Part shown: positions 7,321 through 9,013 of the stretch, piece by piece
How the letters are laid out: each line of letters starts with the position of its first letter
How positions within the stretch are numbered: position 1 is the first letter of the stretch
Translations under genes and position numbers: made by a program
NCBI GenBank assembly: GCA_964493075.1
Contig: CAZBNU010000172.1
Location: 1-9,013 of the forward strand
Reading direction: 5' to 3'
Length of the DNA: 9,013 bases
Origin: SLFT01 sp964493075
GTDB taxonomy: Bacteria > Hydrogenedentota > Hydrogenedentia > Hydrogenedentales > CAITNO01
Notes under the pieces: generated by a model
The model's input: only the letters and a program-made list of their open reading frames with translations
Database searches by the model: none
What the model was told of the DNA's origin: nothing

Positions 7321-7342
7321 CATCTGGTGCAGGTATCAGATG
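7321..7342. promoter_or_regulatory. 22-bp imperfect palindrome at the transcription start (operator-like)
   Basis: CATCTG (7321-7326) and CAGATG (7337-7342) are perfect inverted arms. Comparing the two 11-bp halves gives 8 of 11 matches, with half-site CATCTGRTRCM. It lies at about +3 to +24 of the predicted transcript, where a repressor would block initiation or clearance. The half-site octamer CATCTGAT is repeated at 7049-7056 in the divergent candidate promoter. It could instead form a leader hairpin. Confidence 0.45.
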
Positions 7343-7373
7343 TGTTTCGGGAAGCGAGCGAGAATCGTGGTTT

Positions 7374-7384
7374 GGGGGTGAGAG
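7374..7384 (+). promoter_or_regulatory. Ribosome binding site of the GH116-like gene
   Basis: GGGGGTGAGAG lies 8 nt before the ATG at 7393 and contains GGTGA complementary to the 16S 3' end. An alternative AAAGG at 7316-7320 precedes a GTG at 7327, but it would fall at the predicted transcript start, so the ATG is preferred. Confidence 0.55.
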
Positions 7385-7392
7385 ATATTTTG

Positions 7393-9013
7393 ATGCCGGA
7401 AGACAAATTAAATAAGCTTTATGCGCCCATGGGAAGTATAGGGTCGGGATGTGTTGGGATTGATCCCAGAGGTAGGATGTACAACGATGTACTTCATACT
7501 GTGTGTCGGGGTCCACTTATGCCTGACAGTTTTGCCGTTCTCAGGTCCACCTTTGGTCAGGGCGATCCTTACGTGCGTGCATTGTGCTGTGGGTTGGAGG
7601 GCGAGGGAGAAACCATAAACGCGTATGCGCCTCCCTATCTTTCCAAGGATGAATACAAGCAGCAACTTTCCTATCCCATGTTGTCCTGTCAACTGAACGA
7701 CAACAAAGCGCCGGTGCGTGCCGCCTGGACTTTTTTTTCTCCCCTTGCCCCTTATGACCATGTGGCATCTGTCATGCCGGGTATGTTGCTGAGTGTTCGT
7801 GTTGTCAACCCCAATACTCGTCCGGTTCTCTGCTCTTTCATGCTCTGCATGAATAACCTCTCCACGGAGATTGATGACAGCGGCATTGTTAAGCCTGCAC
7901 AGATACATTTTGTTCGTGTGGAGCCTACCGTGAATGATAACCGGAGCCATCTGGGCACCAGCCTGTTTCGGGGTTCCATAGCAGACGCGCAGCCGGAACT
8001 TTTGAAATCGTATGTGCGCAATGCTCTTTTGTTCGGCGATCGCCGCAATGTAAGCGCGACAGCACGGCCCCATTTTTGCATGGGTGCACGGGAACAGCTT
8101 GACGCCGTGATTTCACGGGGTATATGGGATCCGGAATCCTCAGAGAGCAGTGAATATTTTTGGAAAGTATTCAAGGAGAAGGGCGTGGCTGCGCCGCCAC
8201 GTCCTGGAACGATCACCCGCGCAGGCGCAATATGCAGCGCTGCGAAAATCGCCCCGGGCGCGTCGTATCGGTTTGACTTTTTATTTACCTGGCATGTGCC
8301 GCCTGCCTTATATGAGGAGCGGGGCGTTGCCAATGGTTATATGCAGCATTTCCCGAATGCCCCTGAGTCTATTCGCTATGGACTGCGCCATTTGGACTAT
8401 CTCTACAAGGCGGTCAGCAATTGGCAGAAGCAGTTGACGGGATCGGGATTGCCGGAGGAGTTTTCGAGAGCATTGATTGACAGTGCGCGCGCTTTTGTCA
8501 CGTACTCGCGTCATCAACAGAAGAACGGGTTCCGTTTGTTGTCACAGGTTGATGCTATGGGAGAGAACACGGGATCGTGGGATTTCATGCGTGCCTTTGC
8601 ATTGCTCACTTTTGCGCCTCGTTTTCACGCCGCCGCCGTCACTACTGCCCTTACGCAGGCGCAGGAAGACAGCAAAGACTTGGGGAATCTCAAGGATAAT
8701 ATTTTTTTGCGGCAATGTTCTGAAATTATTTTATCCGCCTACGCCGATATCCTCTATACCGGTAATCGTGCGCGGTTCAGGGATTGGTATCCACGCATAG
8801 TGGCCATACTTGACGCTGGCATGCATGGATTGTTGGAAAAGCTTACCGACGCGGAGAAAGATGATTCTATAGAGTCAGCCACCATACTTGGTCTGTGGGC
8901 GGCAGCGATGAACGCCCTTGTCTTGATGGGGCAGGAACAGAATGATGTACCGGGTGTTCAGAAGCGGGATCCTTTGCGCCGGGCGCTTGCCGCAGGATAC
9001 GAGAAAAAACTTA
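7393..9013 (+). CDS. GH116-family (GBA2-like) glycosidase homologue, 3' truncated by window edge
   Basis: The first 540 residues are visible and the frame is open to the right edge. Residues 11-140 carry the N-terminal beta-sandwich signature of GH116: MGSIGSGCVGIDPRGR (13-28), then YPMLSCQLND, AAWTFFSPLAPYDH (110-123), MPGMLLSVRVVN. FTWHVPP (298-304) matches the interdomain WHxP element. GSGLPEEFSRALIDS (350-364) opens the (alpha/alpha)6 domain, followed by an FLRQ...YTG...FRDWYP region (438-466) and GLWAAAMNAL (500-509), all collinear with bacterial and animal GH116 enzymes. By my alignment from memory, the catalytic Glu position is Ser384, and the ADQTYD acid/base segment reads AEKDDS (487-492). 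It may therefore be an inactive or re-purposed member. No signal peptide is seen, so a cytoplasmic location is expected. The ATG at 7393 follows a GGGGGTGAGAG ribosome site; in-frame GTG codons at 7327, 7342 and 7378 are alternatives. Confidence 0.88.
   Translation, partial: MPEDKLNKLYAPMGSIGSGCVGIDPRGRMYNDVLHTVCRGPLMPDSFAVLRSTFGQGDPYVRALCCGLEGEGETINAYAPPYLSKDEYKQQLSYPMLSCQLNDNKAPVRAAWTFFSPLAPYDHVASVMPGMLLSVRVVNPNTRPVLCSFMLCMNNLSTEIDDSGIVKPAQIHFVRVEPTVNDNRSHLGTSLFRGSIADAQPELLKSYVRNALLFGDRRNVSATARPHFCMGAREQLDAVISRGIWDPESSESSEYFWKVFKEKGVAAPPRPGTITRAGAICSAAKIAPGASYRFDFLFTWHVPPALYEERGVANGYMQHFPNAPESIRYGLRHLDYLYKAVSNWQKQLTGSGLPEEFSRALIDSARAFVTYSRHQQKNGFRLLSQVDAMGENTGSWDFMRAFALLTFAPRFHAAAVTTALTQAQEDSKDLGNLKDNIFLRQCSEIILSAYADILYTGNRARFRDWYPRIVAILDAGMHGLLEKLTDAEKDDSIESATILGLWAAAMNALVLMGQEQNDVPGVQKRDPLRRALAAGYEKKL

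Larger units (their letters stand above)
6880..7392. other. Divergent intergenic region of about 510 bp
   Basis: This gene-free stretch separates the leftward lipoprotein operon from the rightward GH116-like gene. It is more AT-rich than the flanking genes and holds the candidate promoters and the palindromes listed separately. A short rightward open frame (7090-7311) has no ribosome site or recognisable sequence and is not called. A G-rich patch (7250-7268) lies just upstream of the -35 element of the GH116-like gene. I see no tRNA or known riboswitch motif. Confidence 0.75.

Noticed and set aside
7408..8333. Leftward open frames of 221 and 193 codons
   Set aside because: Both are antisense to the GH116-like gene, whose translation carries family motifs along its full length. 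The leftward translations are basic and low in recognisable structure.

Overview
The window looks like a bacterial chromosome segment of moderate, near-balanced GC content, dominated by envelope and carbohydrate-related genes. It carries an outer-membrane-type lipoprotein, a secreted right-handed beta-helix protein of the kind common in polysaccharide degraders, a large hybrid sensor kinase with a periplasmic solute-binding sensor domain, and a GH116-type glycosidase homologue. This combination fits a Gram-negative environmental polysaccharide degrader, such as the PVC superphylum, Hydrogenedentota or a relative. That placement is inferred from gene style only; there is no marker gene in the window.

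Layout. Bases 1-71 hold a short CGATAC repeat and no supported gene. Three genes are read leftward. In transcription order they are a TPR lipoprotein (6879 to 5761), a signal-peptide-bearing beta-helix protein (5704 to 3662, only 56 bp downstream, probably co-transcribed) and a hybrid histidine kinase (3503 to 72). Between the beta-helix gene and the kinase are a strong stem-loop (3619-3655) and then a near-consensus promoter (TTGACA-18-TAAAAT), so the kinase appears to have its own transcription start. A gene-free divergent region of about 510 bp (6880-7392) separates the lipoprotein from a rightward GH116-like gene that starts at 7393 and runs off the right edge. That gene has a near-consensus promoter (TTGACA-18-TTTAAT), and a 22-bp imperfect palindrome sits at its predicted transcription start. 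Half of this palindrome recurs as the octamer CATCTGAT inside the candidate promoter of the leftward operon.

Working together (inference). The beta-helix protein and lipoprotein would act in or beyond the periplasm on a glycan or its fragments, the GH116-like protein in the cytoplasm, and the hybrid kinase would sense a small molecule in the periplasm and phosphorylate a partner encoded elsewhere. The most unusual single point is that the GH116-like protein appears to have lost the catalytic glutamate and the TYD motif of its family while keeping the fold-defining motifs. I see no mobile element, CRISPR array, tRNA or rRNA.
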